The notes under the pieces were generated by a model. That model did not search any database and was not told where the DNA came from. It saw only the letters and a list, made by a program, of their open reading frames with translations. Below, piece after piece: positions 51,444 through 60,421 of a DNA stretch of 64,000 nucleotides (within the stretch, counting starts at the first letter, position 1; each line of letters begins with the position of its first letter). Position numbers and translations under genes: made by a program. Source of the stretch: UBA2336 sp037443645 (GTDB taxonomy: Bacteria; Bacteroidota; Bacteroidia; Cytophagales; Cyclobacteriaceae); NCBI GenBank assembly GCA_037443645.1, contig JBBINY010000005.1, positions 13,142 through 77,141 of the forward strand, read 5' to 3'.

Positions 51444-51731
51444 ATGGCGAAGACAATTTCAACATTGTTAATTGCTTTTTTGCTGCTCATCACATTTCCC
51501 CTTTGGATCGGACTGGCCGCTGGCCTGTTCGGGGCAATTGCTGGTGTAGCAGGAGCACTACTTGGTGCTGTGTTTGGCACCTTTGGTGCAATTGTAGGAG
51601 CGCTAGGAAGTGCTGTCGGAGCAATTTTTGGAGGGATCTTTCCGGTGATTAGCGTAAAACCGATAACGATAATACTGATTATTGTGGTGATCATCCTGAT
51701 AACCCGTTCGCGCAGCAAATCGGTTAAGTAA
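51444..51731 (+). CDS. small glycine-rich membrane protein
   Basis: A 95-residue protein with a signal-like N-terminal helix (LLIAFLLLITFPLWIGLAAG), a glycine/alanine-rich middle of repeating GAxxG units (GVAGALLGAVFGTFGAIVGA), and a C-terminal helix (ITIILIIVVIILIT) closing with basic residues RSRSKSVK. Similar short Gly-rich membrane proteins occur in Bacteroidota, with unknown function. It runs opposite to the adjacent hydrolase operon, and its last 8 bp overlap the 3' end of the next gene. Confidence 0.75.
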   Translation: MAKTISTLLIAFLLLITFPLWIGLAAGLFGAIAGVAGALLGAVFGTFGAIVGALGSAVGAIFGGIFPVISVKPITIILIIVVIILITRSRSKSVK

Positions 51732-52110
51732 TGGGGTGCTTGTTATAGAGGGCGGGGTTGAGAAAATACTTGCTGTAAACCGGATAGCGCCTTACGGCAA
51801 CCAGGGTTGGTTTACCATTTTCAGCGAACACAACCCGGTAGAAGAATTCAAATCCCCTTTCAACACGGATCTGGCGTTTAAGCATGTACCATTCTTTGTT
51901 GTTTGGATTCAACACCTTTACGTGAACGGTGTATAACCCGGGTGTACTTCGAATTCGCACAAAATTTTCCGGATCTTTATTAAACAGCTTCCCATTTACA
52001 AACACCTGCATCGATGAAAATTTTTCGGCCTGTATGGCAATGGCCGATAGGTAAGCCAGGCTGGCAAAACCGTTTGTAATGAAAATAACAACTAACATCC
52101 ACCGCTTCAT
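51724..52110 (-). CDS. secreted protein of unknown function (128 aa), PEGA-like
   Basis: A 128-residue protein with an N-terminal hydrophobic signal (MLVVIFITNGFASLAYLSA) and one beta-rich domain. The pattern MQVFVNGKLFNKDPENFVRI ... GLYTVHVKVLNP resembles PEGA-type or DUF4476-like modules ('small nonpolar strand, glycine turn, then a HxxKV strand'), but the match is weak. Its 3' end overlaps the Gly-rich membrane protein by 8 bp. Another secreted protein gene follows about 50 bp to the right on the same strand. Confidence 0.7.
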   Translation of the reverse strand: MKRWMLVVIFITNGFASLAYLSAIAIQAEKFSSMQVFVNGKLFNKDPENFVRIRSTPGLYTVHVKVLNPNNKEWYMLKRQIRVERGFEFFYRVVFAENGKPTLVAVRRYPVYSKYFLNPALYNKHPIT

Positions 52111-52161
52111 ATCCTCACGTTTCGTTCATCAGGTGCAACCATCATGCCAACAGCAATTCCA

Positions 52162-53145
52162 TCAATTTACCTTCATTTCATTCCGTAACCCTTTAACAAA
52201 GTTTTTAAGTGCTTGCTGCCACGTTGTATCGGCATCCCATTTTGGCCCCAGAAATACATGGCTAAACTCAATTTGCCGCACATAGAATTTGTAAATCTCA
52301 GCATCGGCAGCAATGGTTTTTATTTGTTCCAGGCCGTTCGGATAAGTAACCGAAACCAATGCACCTTCACCTTTGCTTACATTATACCCCAGTAATTGCT
52401 TGGCTGCGCGCCCGCGGGTATGGATGTGCCGGAGTATATAAAGAAATCCCAATCTGCGGAGTTCTGCTTCGGGTATTTTTGGATCAACAAGCTGGTATTT
52501 GAACGGGTAGGTCTTCATCATCTCATCAAGTTCTTTGTCTAACTTTTCATCACCGAATTTCTGAACAGCAAGCGCATCGACTTTTAAGTCATAGGCAAAT
52601 AGTTCTCTTCGGGTTCCGGTTATTACCTGAATCGGAAGATCTGTTTCGGGAATCTCACTAATGAGCAGGTTTTGCTTTTTCCTGCCTGCAAGGGCCGTGC
52701 GATAGAGTGTGAGCAACGCTTCATCCAGCACAGCGTGCTGGGTTTTCCAAACCGCTTTTGGGATGATTAGGATAGGTCCGTTACCATTCTCTGCTATTTC
52801 TAGTGGAGCAATGATGAGCTCGTAACCGGTATTGTTTTTTAAAGCAAAAATGAGTGTTGTCACTTCCCGCGCTTGAAAGTACCGGGTAAAAGCCAGTGTT
52901 ACATCGGTCCCGGCAAACAGTTTGTCGGCTTCGCAGTACCCAATGGCATCAATGCCGGTTTTAATTAAGCCGGTATGGAGTTTTTCAATTTCTTTTTCGG
53001 TAAGCGTATGACTTATCAGCACAAAACTTCGTCCGCTGACAATCTTTTCAGGAACAGGCCCATCGGCTGCCTGGTACAGTTCGTCCAGGGTTTGACCAAC
53101 GAGCATACCCGGCACAAAGATCAGCAGGCAAACAAATCGCTTCAT
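52162..53145 (-). CDS. secreted protein of unknown function (327 aa)
   Basis: I choose the ATG at 53145 (MKRFVCLLIFVPGMLVGQ), which begins a normal signal peptide, over an ATG 19 codons upstream. The mature protein is soluble, mixed alpha/beta, and unknown to me; the best preserved-looking segments are AADGPVPEKIVSGRSFVLISHT, quoted as PVPEKIVSGRSFVLISH, and KYQLVDPKIPEAELRRLGF. No catalytic motif stands out. The open frame ends shortly before the Rieske gene begins on the same strand, so both could share a message. Confidence 0.75.
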   Translation of the reverse strand: MKRFVCLLIFVPGMLVGQTLDELYQAADGPVPEKIVSGRSFVLISHTLTEKEIEKLHTGLIKTGIDAIGYCEADKLFAGTDVTLAFTRYFQAREVTTLIFALKNNTGYELIIAPLEIAENGNGPILIIPKAVWKTQHAVLDEALLTLYRTALAGRKKQNLLISEIPETDLPIQVITGTRRELFAYDLKVDALAVQKFGDEKLDKELDEMMKTYPFKYQLVDPKIPEAELRRLGFLYILRHIHTRGRAAKQLLGYNVSKGEGALVSVTYPNGLEQIKTIAADAEIYKFYVRQIEFSHVFLGPKWDADTTWQQALKNFVKGLRNEMKVN

Positions 53146-53185
53146 AGCAGTAAAACGAACTGCTGACCGGCATATTTTTAAGTGT

Positions 53186-53509
53186 TTAATAAACTCCCAC
53201 ATAAAATCCGGTTGAATCCATTTTAATCGGATAGGTTATTAAATCAGCCGAGCGGGCTGCCAGCTCGCGGCCGGTTTTTAAATCAAAACAGTAATTGTGC
53301 CATGGACATAAAATTTCTCCCAGGTGGTTTACCGTGCCCCTGCTCAGCGATTCGCCATTGTGCGTACACCGATCCTGGACCGCGTAAAACACATGATTAT
53401 GCAACACCAGGCAAATCCGCTTGCCATGAAGCATAAGAAGTTGAGGCTTTCCGGATGTAATCCGGCTGGTTGCCTCAGCTTCATCAGCAAATAACCTGAC
53501 CCATTGCAT
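53186..53509 (-). CDS. Rieske [2Fe-2S] protein
   Basis: A 107-residue Rieske domain. The cluster ligands are Cys48 and His50 (RCTHNGE) and Cys68 and His71 (CPWHNYCFD), the layout of bacterial ferredoxin-like Rieske proteins such as those in dioxygenase or nitrite-reductase small subunits (NirD-like). There is no signal peptide, so it is cytoplasmic. No partner oxygenase is adjacent. The gene begins 57 bp from the start of the divergent M20 hydrolase. Confidence 0.9.
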   Translation of the reverse strand: MQWVRLFADEAEATSRITSGKPQLLMLHGKRICLVLHNHVFYAVQDRCTHNGESLSRGTVNHLGEILCPWHNYCFDLKTGRELAARSADLITYPIKMDSTGFYVGVY

Positions 53510-53565
53510 AGTACCGGTTGGCCGAAGATCATGTTTTTTCTACCTTGTTTCAAATCATAATCACG

Positions 53566-54864
53566 ATGAGAAACTTTGCAATCCTAATTTCATTGCTGTG
53601 GGCAACAGGTGTCGCAGCGCAGGTGAATCCAAAGCTGCAGGCCAGCGTCACCAAATCGGCAACAGCCATTGAACCCCGTATGATTGATTGGCGGAGAAAC
53701 ATTCACCAATACCCCGAACTGTCAAACCGTGAATTCCAAACCGCAAAAAAGGTGGCGGATCACCTAACCCGGCTGGGTTTGGAGGTGAAGACTGGAGTAG
53801 CCCACACCGGTGTTGTGGGTATTCTGAAGGGGGCCAAGCCAGGTCCTGTAATCGCCCTTCGTGCCGATATGGATGCGTTGCCGGTTACTGAGCGTAACAG
53901 CTTACCGTTTGCATCGCGCGAGCGCGTTGTATTTAATGGGCAGGAAACCGGTGTGATGCATGCCTGCGGGCACGATACGCACGTTGCGATTTTAATGGCT
54001 ACAGCCGAAGTGCTTGCCCAGCACAAGAATGACCTGAAAGGAACCATCGTCTTTATTTTTCAGCCTGCTGAGGAGGGCCCCCCTAACGGTGAAGATGGGG
54101 GAGCTGAGTTGATGGTTCGCGAGGGCGTTTTAAACAATCCGAAAGCAGAGGTCATCTTTGGGCTGCACATCAGTTCGGTGACTCCGCTGGGCCAGGTTAC
54201 CTACCGTCCTGGAGGGCTGTTAGCGGCTGCGGACAATTATTCTATCCGGGTAAAAGGCAGGCAGTCGCACGGCTCTGCACCCTGGATGGGCATTGATCCG
54301 ATTGTTATTTCATCACAAATCGTGTTAGGTCTTCAAACCATCATCAGCCGGCAAACTGAATTGACAAAAGAGGCCGCGGTTATTACGGTGGGTCGGTTTC
54401 AATCAGGCATTCGTGAGAACATCATCCCTGAAGAAGCCTTTCTTGCCGGAACGATAAGGACACTGGATACGGCCATGCAGGACAGAATTCATAAAAAGAT
54501 TGTTCAAACAGCCACCCGCATTGCCGAGAGCGGAGGTGCAACAGCCGAAGTAACCATACACAAAGGCACACCGGTAACCTTTAATGATCCTGCACTTACG
54601 CGAAAAATGGTTCCCAGTTTGCAAAGGGCTGCAGGCATTGAAAACACATTCGAAATAAATGCCATTACCGGAGCAGAAGATTTTGCTTTTTACCAAAAGA
54701 AGATACCCGGCTTTTTCTTTTTTGTTGGAGCCATGCCTCCCAATCAGGATCCGGCAACCGTACCAGCGCATCACACTCCTGATTTTATGATTGATGAACG
54801 CGGATTGCTAACCGGATTAAAGGCCATGCTGCAGCTTACACTGGATTATATGTTCATGAAATAG
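53566..54864 (+). CDS. secreted M20D amidohydrolase/aminoacylase
   Basis: I start at 53566 (MRNFAILISLLWATGVAAQ), which is a complete signal peptide; the ATG 16 codons upstream is not. The 432-residue product carries the M20D metal sites: ADMDALPV, then MHACGHDTHVA with the zinc Cys and His residues, then FQPAEEGPPNGEDGG with the catalytic Glu, and a late AEDFAFYQ plus AHHTPDFM with the final His. These enzymes hydrolyse N-acyl or N-carbamoyl amino acids or indole-acetyl-amino acids. With the M20 and S9 peptidases nearby it belongs to the secreted peptide-degrading set. Confidence 0.93.
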   Translation: MRNFAILISLLWATGVAAQVNPKLQASVTKSATAIEPRMIDWRRNIHQYPELSNREFQTAKKVADHLTRLGLEVKTGVAHTGVVGILKGAKPGPVIALRADMDALPVTERNSLPFASRERVVFNGQETGVMHACGHDTHVAILMATAEVLAQHKNDLKGTIVFIFQPAEEGPPNGEDGGAELMVREGVLNNPKAEVIFGLHISSVTPLGQVTYRPGGLLAAADNYSIRVKGRQSHGSAPWMGIDPIVISSQIVLGLQTIISRQTELTKEAAVITVGRFQSGIRENIIPEEAFLAGTIRTLDTAMQDRIHKKIVQTATRIAESGGATAEVTIHKGTPVTFNDPALTRKMVPSLQRAAGIENTFEINAITGAEDFAFYQKKIPGFFFFVGAMPPNQDPATVPAHHTPDFMIDERGLLTGLKAMLQLTLDYMFMK

Positions 54865-54985
54865 CGAAGCCGTATGCCTGCTCACATCCTCAACCGTTCA
54901 ACGTTTGATTAAACCAATGGTATGGATTGATCTGGTATTCCTTCGCGGAATTATCCTGCTTTAGTTCCTCAACAAAGTTCATCGT

Positions 54986-57169
54986 ATGAAACGCACCCTC
55001 CTTATCCTTATTCTGCTGCCCTTGTTTGCCATGGGCCAGGCCAAAAAGCCTGTCGTTGCTACCGACCTGATGAAGATCGCAACCGCTAATCAGATTGATG
55101 TATCGGCTGATGGAAGTAAGGCCATTATGGTGGTTACACGCAAGTCGGTGAAGAATGAAAACGATTACTATTATACACGTCATTTATACCTGGCCGATCT
55201 CACGGGAAGGCAGGAGATAAAGCAATTAACATTTGGCGACAAAAGTGACAGCCAGCCAACCTTAAGCCCGGATGGTAAACAGGTTGCTTTCGTTCGGACT
55301 GACGGGGAGAAGTCACAGGTGTGGATCCTTCCGTTAACCGGAGGGGAAGCATTTGCGTTAACCAAAATGGAACATGGTGCTTCCGGGCCGGCATGGTCGC
55401 CCGATGGGAAGAAAATTCTGTTCAGTTCGTCAATTCCCGCATACGCAATTGAAGGAAACATTACCTGGAAAGATGAGCGTCCCGGCCGCACACCAGGCGA
55501 TGAACCCAATTTTAAAAACCTGAAGCCGGACGATCGGAAAAAGATCAGGAACAGCCCGGACGGAACACTGGAAGAAGTACGCGCATGGCTTGCAAAAAAT
55601 GCGAGTGAGAGCAATCCAAAGGTATTAACGCGTCAGGATTTTCAGGGCGAGTTAACCCTTCAGCCGGGCCGGAGTTTTTCACACCTGTTTATGCAGGAAA
55701 TTAATCCCGATGCAAAAGCAGAGCAGCTTACCAACGGGTTCCAGGCTTTCCAGTCACCCTCCTGGTCGCCTGACGGCAAAAAGATCATTTGCAACTCACG
55801 GAAATTCCGTATTGATCCTGATCGCGAGCCCGATACAGACCTGTGGCTTATTGATGTTGCAACAAAAGCATCAACCGAGTTTGTTACCTGGGAAAATTAT
55901 TCCTTAAGCAACCCTGAATATTCACCGGACGGCACCCAGATTGTTTTTGCCGCTTCCAACACCCAAAACCGGCACGCCATGCAATCACAACTGGCAATGG
56001 TGTCGGCTTCAGGCGGGAAACCCGCGCTGCTTACAACTGCACTTGATCGCGATGCAGCCTCTGCCCGGTGGTCGGCTGATGGAAAGACGATTTACTTCAC
56101 TGCCCAAACGGAGGGAGATATAGTACTCTATGCTATTCCGGCAAAGGGTGGCTCCGCGCAAAAAATTATTGGCAACGACAGTGGCGTGAATGATTTTGAT
56201 TTGGCCGGTGATAAGCTGGTGTATGCCCTTACCGAAACAAAAAACCCGTGGGAAGTTTTTCTGTATAGCCTAAAAGATAAAAGCAACCGACAACTCACCC
56301 GGTTGAATGAAGATTGGCTTAAGGATAAGCTCATCATCTTTCCAAAGGAATATTGGTTCACCCGGCCTGATGGCACCCGGGTTCAATACTGGGTAATGGA
56401 GCCGGCCGGAAAAAAAGAGGGGCTTAAATACCCAACCATCCTCAACATTCACGGGGGGCCTGCCGCCATGTGGGGGCCGGGCATTTTTTCGATGTGGCAT
56501 GAATATCAACTCGAAGCCAGTTGGGGATATGGTGTGGTATATTGCAATCCCCGAGGCAGCGGAGGTTATGGAGATCAATTTAAGAAAGCGAATTATCGCG
56601 ACTGGGGCACTGGCCCGGCCGGTGATATCCTTGCCGCATTGGAAGAGTCAATGAAAAGCCATACCTGGATTGACGCAGAGAATTTGTTTGTGGAAGGAGG
56701 CAGTTATGCCGGTTACATGGTGGCCTGGATTATCGGGCACGACCAGCGGTTTAAAGCAGCGAATGCGCAGCGTGGAGTATATGAACTCACAACATTTATG
56801 GGCGAGGGCAATGCCTGGCGCCTCATCCCTACGGCATTTGGCTACCCCTGGCAAGAGGGAGTAAAAGAAATTCTTGATGCCAGTTCGCCCATGAGCTATG
56901 TTGATAAGATCAACACGCCCTTGCTGATCATCCATGGTGATCAGGATTTACGAACCGGTGTTTCACAATCTGAAATGCTGTATAAAAGTTTAAAGATTCA
57001 GAACAAGCCGGTGGAGTATATCAGGTATCCAAAAGAAGGGCACGAACTAACGCGCAGCGGCAACCCAGGAAGGATGATGGATCACTTGCTTAGGGTGATC
57101 GAATTCTTCGAACGATACGCAAAGCATCCTGAACCATCGATGGCGTTGCAGGCAGCACCACGCCAATAA
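54986..57169 (+). CDS. secreted S9-family peptidase (dipeptidyl/acylaminoacyl type)
   Basis: A 727-residue enzyme with signal peptide (LLILILLPLFAMGQ). A PD40-type propeller (TLSPDGKQVAFVRTDG, AWSPDGKKILFSS, SWSPDGKKIICNS) leads to a peptidase S9 catalytic domain with GGSYAGYM (Ser573), LIIHGDQDLRTGVS for the acid and YPKEGHELTRSG for the base His. Domain order and motifs are those of a functional exopeptidase; the preferred cleavage (after Pro or of acyl-peptides) is not visible. The gene is the second S9 peptidase in the window and converges on rlmI with 11 bp between stops. Confidence 0.93.
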   Translation: MKRTLLILILLPLFAMGQAKKPVVATDLMKIATANQIDVSADGSKAIMVVTRKSVKNENDYYYTRHLYLADLTGRQEIKQLTFGDKSDSQPTLSPDGKQVAFVRTDGEKSQVWILPLTGGEAFALTKMEHGASGPAWSPDGKKILFSSSIPAYAIEGNITWKDERPGRTPGDEPNFKNLKPDDRKKIRNSPDGTLEEVRAWLAKNASESNPKVLTRQDFQGELTLQPGRSFSHLFMQEINPDAKAEQLTNGFQAFQSPSWSPDGKKIICNSRKFRIDPDREPDTDLWLIDVATKASTEFVTWENYSLSNPEYSPDGTQIVFAASNTQNRHAMQSQLAMVSASGGKPALLTTALDRDAASARWSADGKTIYFTAQTEGDIVLYAIPAKGGSAQKIIGNDSGVNDFDLAGDKLVYALTETKNPWEVFLYSLKDKSNRQLTRLNEDWLKDKLIIFPKEYWFTRPDGTRVQYWVMEPAGKKEGLKYPTILNIHGGPAAMWGPGIFSMWHEYQLEASWGYGVVYCNPRGSGGYGDQFKKANYRDWGTGPAGDILAALEESMKSHTWIDAENLFVEGGSYAGYMVAWIIGHDQRFKAANAQRGVYELTTFMGEGNAWRLIPTAFGYPWQEGVKEILDASSPMSYVDKINTPLLIIHGDQDLRTGVSQSEMLYKSLKIQNKPVEYIRYPKEGHELTRSGNPGRMMDHLLRVIEFFERYAKHPEPSMALQAAPRQ

Positions 57170-57180
57170 GGCTGGTTAGA

Positions 57181-58365
57181 TCATTGAACAAACAGCACTA
57201 ACCCTTTCAGATATTCTCCTTCGGGATGAAAAATGGAAACCGGGTGATCGGCTGGCTGTCCCAGCCGGTGAAGCACCCGTATATCACGCCCTGCCTGGAG
57301 CGCTGCCGATACGATGGTATCGTAAAACAATTGCTTATCCACTACCTGCGAGCAGGAAAATGTAAAGAGGATACCACCCGATTTGATTTTTTTTAGAGCC
57401 AGGGCATTCAAGCGCTGATAACCCCTCATTGCCTGGTGGCGGGCCTCACGGTGCTTGGCAAATGCAGGCGGGTCAAGAACAATCAGGTCATAATCTTCGT
57501 TGGTTTTTTCAAGGTATTCAAACGAATCGGCCACAAAACACACATGCTTATCGGCACGAAATCCATTTAGCTCAATGTTCTTTCGGGTGACATCAATTGC
57601 CTTTTCAGAAAGATCTACAGAATGAACAAGGTGTGCGTTGCCTTGCAGTGCATACACTGAAAACCCCCCGGTATAGCAGAATGTATTGAGAACGCGTTTG
57701 TTTTTGGCGTATGTTGCCAGCAGGTTCCGGTTATCACGCTGGTCAAGAAAAAAGCCGGTCTTTTGTCCTTCCTCCCAATTCACGTAAAAACGATTTCCAT
57801 TTTCAGTGATCAGGTGCGGAGTATCAGCGTGGTTGAGCAGGTATTCATCCAGTTGGGTGGTTCGCAGATGGGCGGGTAAGGTCGACCGGCTTTTATAGTA
57901 AATTGCTTGTAACCGATCCTTGAGAATTTCTTTAAGATTCGCTGCTATTATCTTCCGGTCGTTATGCATTCCGGTTGAGTGGGCCTGCATCACAGCAACA
58001 CCATTATAAAAGTCGATAATCAATCCGGGCAATCCATCACCCTCGGCATGGATTAGCCGGAAAGCATTGGTTGAGTCAGACGGCAATCGGCTTGCTACCC
58101 GCAGAGCCAGGGCGTTTTCGATTTTCGTTTTCCAGAAATTTCCATCAGGTGCGGCCGGACCGAAGCTAAGCATACGCACCGTTATGCTGCCAGTTTGGTA
58201 ATGACCAAAGCCCAGGGTTTGGTTTCGGGAGTCAACTACCTCAACCCAGGCACCTTCATCGGGCGTACCTTCTGTCACTCGAATGGCCCCCGAGAATACC
58301 CAAGGGTGAAACCGCTTAACAGACTGTTCTTTGCCTGGCTTGAGATGGATTTTGACTCCTGTCAT
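57181..58365 (-). CDS. rlmI: 23S rRNA m5C1962 methyltransferase (RlmI type)
   Basis: A 394-residue class I methyltransferase with an N-terminal PUA domain (KPGKEQSVKRFHPWVFSGAI, residues about 8-75), an EEHAD-like middle and a Rossmann domain whose motifs are VLNTFCYTGGFSVYAL, VHSVDLSEKAI, and the catalytic DYDLIVLDPPAFAKH followed by CSQVVD with the catalytic Cys. This arrangement matches RlmI/YccW, which methylates C1962 of 23S rRNA; the DPPAF motif distinguishes it from m2G enzymes. A good -7 promoter element lies just upstream. Confidence 0.9.
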   Translation of the reverse strand: MTGVKIHLKPGKEQSVKRFHPWVFSGAIRVTEGTPDEGAWVEVVDSRNQTLGFGHYQTGSITVRMLSFGPAAPDGNFWKTKIENALALRVASRLPSDSTNAFRLIHAEGDGLPGLIIDFYNGVAVMQAHSTGMHNDRKIIAANLKEILKDRLQAIYYKSRSTLPAHLRTTQLDEYLLNHADTPHLITENGNRFYVNWEEGQKTGFFLDQRDNRNLLATYAKNKRVLNTFCYTGGFSVYALQGNAHLVHSVDLSEKAIDVTRKNIELNGFRADKHVCFVADSFEYLEKTNEDYDLIVLDPPAFAKHREARHQAMRGYQRLNALALKKIKSGGILFTFSCSQVVDKQLFYDTIVSAALQAGRDIRVLHRLGQPADHPVSIFHPEGEYLKGLVLFVQ

Positions 58366-58385
58366 AAACTGTTTATACGAGCCGA

Positions 58386-58393
58386 CAAAGGTA
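58386..58393 (-). promoter_or_regulatory. -7 promoter element of rlmI
   Basis: TACCTTTG on the minus strand, an exact TAnnTTTG match, 20 nt before the rlmI start codon. No clear TTTG sits at the -33 distance. The rest of the 221-bp divergent spacer up to the HtrA gene shows nothing I can name. Confidence 0.45.
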
Positions 58394-58586
58394 TTTTTAA
58401 TCGAACTATAATGAGGCCATTTTCGTATTAGAATGTACTATTGGGCAAGCAGGCGTTGACCAGACAGAGCGTACATACGGCAGATCAGGTACTGACAAAA
58501 TTTCACAAAAAGCCTGAAAAAATACATGTTAGGGCCAATTTGCCCGCTTTTTGCTTGAGAAAATTCCATCAAAATTTTGAACGGTT

Positions 58587-60056
58587 ATGAAACGATTTAG
58601 TGCTTTGCTGGCTGCTGCCATACTAGGTAGCCTGTTAACCCTGGGAGGGTATCAGTATGTTTTTAAACCTGAGCCACCAGTAGCGGTACAGTATGAACCA
58701 GGCGCCCCGATAACCAGAATAGCTCTTACGAAGGATGAAAATGGAAATACGGTTCCGCTGGATTTTACTGCAGTGGCCGAGAAAGTTATGCCTACAGTTG
58801 TACACATAAGGAGCACACAAAAGAGCAGCGCATCACAGCCCAAATACATTGATCCGTTCCGCGATTTCTTCGGGCCCCGCAATTATGGCCCAAGCCAAAG
58901 TTCAGGTTCAGGAGTAATCATTAATGCAGGTGGCTACATCGTTACCAACAACCATGTTGTTCAGTCGGCTGATGTTGTTGACGTAATCTTGTTCGACAAC
59001 CGCAGTTATAAAGCAGAGATTATCGGAACCGATCCGGATACAGATTTGGCAGTAATAAAAATTAACCAGGGCAACCTGCCCCATCTTTCATTTGTCGACT
59101 CAGATCAATCCAAAGTTGGAGAATGGGTTCTGGCTGTAGGCAATCCGTTCAATCTGAATTCCACAGTCACAGCCGGAATCATCAGTGCAAAAGGAAGAAA
59201 TATTGACATCATTAACCGAAACAACGGAGAGGGCAATACGGCCATCGAATCGTTTATACAGACGGATGCTGCCATAAATCCTGGCAACAGCGGTGGGGCA
59301 TTGGTTAACCTGAGTGGCGGTTTGCTTGGCATCAATACGGCCATAGCGAGCCCTACCGGAGCGTATTCGGGATATGGATTTGCTGTACCCTCCAACATTG
59401 TAAGCAAAATAGTTGAAGACCTGATTAAGTACGGAACAGTGCAGCGCGGATGGCTTGGTGTAACCATCACCAGCGTTAACAGTCAGCTTGCCAAGGAATA
59501 TGATCTCGAAGTGAGTGAAGGAGCATTGGTGACCGGTTTTGCTGAGAAAAGTTCTGCAAAAGATGCCGGATTGAAAGAACAGGATGTTGTTGTTAAAATT
59601 GACAACACACCAATCAAAACCAGTGCAGGGCTGATTGAGATGGTAGGGCGCCATCGCCCGGGCGACAAACTGATGATTACGGTTAACCGGAAAGGCAAGG
59701 AATTGACCGTACCGGTTGTGTTAAAAAATCGTGAGGGTGAGGTTTCAGTAGTAAAACCCGAAGACAGGCCGGCTTATGCGTCTCTGGGTGTAACGCTCGA
59801 AGACCTGGACTCAAAAAAATTAAAACAGCTTGAACTGAGCAATGGCGTGCGGGTTAAATCGTTAGGCAACGGCAAACTTTCACGGTTTACCGACCTCCGC
59901 GAAGGCTTCATTATCACCAAAGTAAACGATGTGCCCGTTAAGTCAGTAAAAGAATTCAATGACCTCATTAGTAAAAAGAAGCCGGGTGAACTGGTAATCC
60001 TCACCGGAACTTATGAAGATTTTCCGCGTGAGTTCAATTATGCGTTTAGAATGTAA
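58587..60056 (+). CDS. HtrA/DegQ-family periplasmic serine protease
   Basis: A 489-residue protease/chaperone with an N-terminal signal anchor (FSALLAAAILGSLLTLGGY). The trypsin-fold triad is His123 (NNHVV), Asp153 (DTDLAVIKI) and Ser235 (GNSGGALV). Two PDZ domains follow: the first starts WLGVTITSVNSQLAKEYDLE and includes DVVVKIDNTPIKTSAGL, the second SLGVTLEDLDSKKL with EGFIITKVNDVPVKSVKEF. It degrades or refolds misfolded envelope proteins, normally under envelope-stress control. The start is ATG, and a small conserved gene follows 10 bp after the stop. A 221-bp divergent spacer separates it from rlmI. Confidence 0.95.
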   Translation: MKRFSALLAAAILGSLLTLGGYQYVFKPEPPVAVQYEPGAPITRIALTKDENGNTVPLDFTAVAEKVMPTVVHIRSTQKSSASQPKYIDPFRDFFGPRNYGPSQSSGSGVIINAGGYIVTNNHVVQSADVVDVILFDNRSYKAEIIGTDPDTDLAVIKINQGNLPHLSFVDSDQSKVGEWVLAVGNPFNLNSTVTAGIISAKGRNIDIINRNNGEGNTAIESFIQTDAAINPGNSGGALVNLSGGLLGINTAIASPTGAYSGYGFAVPSNIVSKIVEDLIKYGTVQRGWLGVTITSVNSQLAKEYDLEVSEGALVTGFAEKSSAKDAGLKEQDVVVKIDNTPIKTSAGLIEMVGRHRPGDKLMITVNRKGKELTVPVVLKNREGEVSVVKPEDRPAYASLGVTLEDLDSKKLKQLELSNGVRVKSLGNGKLSRFTDLREGFIITKVNDVPVKSVKEFNDLISKKKPGELVILTGTYEDFPREFNYAFRM

Positions 60057-60066
60057 TCACAGCAGC

Positions 60067-60240
60067 ATGAAGCGACTGTATAGAAAAGGAGAGCGGGTTC
60101 GTAGCAAGATTGACGGTAAAGTGATGGAGGTTTTACGGTACCTGAAAAGCAACCTGGTAGAAGTGATGACCTTTGATCCGCAATCAAAAGAAGTAAGAAC
60201 AAAACAGGTACGGGAAGATAAGTTGTCGAAAGCAGCATAA
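60067..60240 (+). CDS. small conserved protein (57 aa), downstream of htrA
   Basis: I start at the ATG at 60067; the open frame reaches further back into htrA but that part is not protein-like. The 57-residue basic product contains RLYRKGERVRSKIDGKVMEVLRYL, quoted as RKGERVRSKIDGKVMEVL, and EVMTFDPQSKEVRTKQVREDKL, resembling a small SH3-like beta-barrel fold found next to htrA in some Bacteroidota. The function is unknown. Ten bp separate it from the protease stop, so it is probably co-transcribed. Confidence 0.6.
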   Translation: MKRLYRKGERVRSKIDGKVMEVLRYLKSNLVEVMTFDPQSKEVRTKQVREDKLSKAA

Positions 60241-60265
60241 CACGGCCGAAGCGTAAACTAAATGT

Positions 60266-60273
60266 TACCTTTG
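60266..60273 (+). promoter_or_regulatory. -7 promoter element of ispH
   Basis: TACCTTTG, an exact TAnnTTTG match. With the usual 6-8 nt to the start site, transcription would begin near 60280, just before the conserved N-terminal extension of IspH. No TTTG is present at the -33 distance. Confidence 0.5.
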
Positions 60274-60421
60274 CTGTTATCGGGTAAAGACAACACCTAT
60301 CAAAAAGTTTAATATTCCAGCCTGGTACCGGTCGTCCATAACCGGAAAAATAAAAGAAGCACGAAGGCTAACCGACCTGCGTAAGCAGGATTTTACGCCA
60401 ACCCTCCTTGATTTCGGTCCG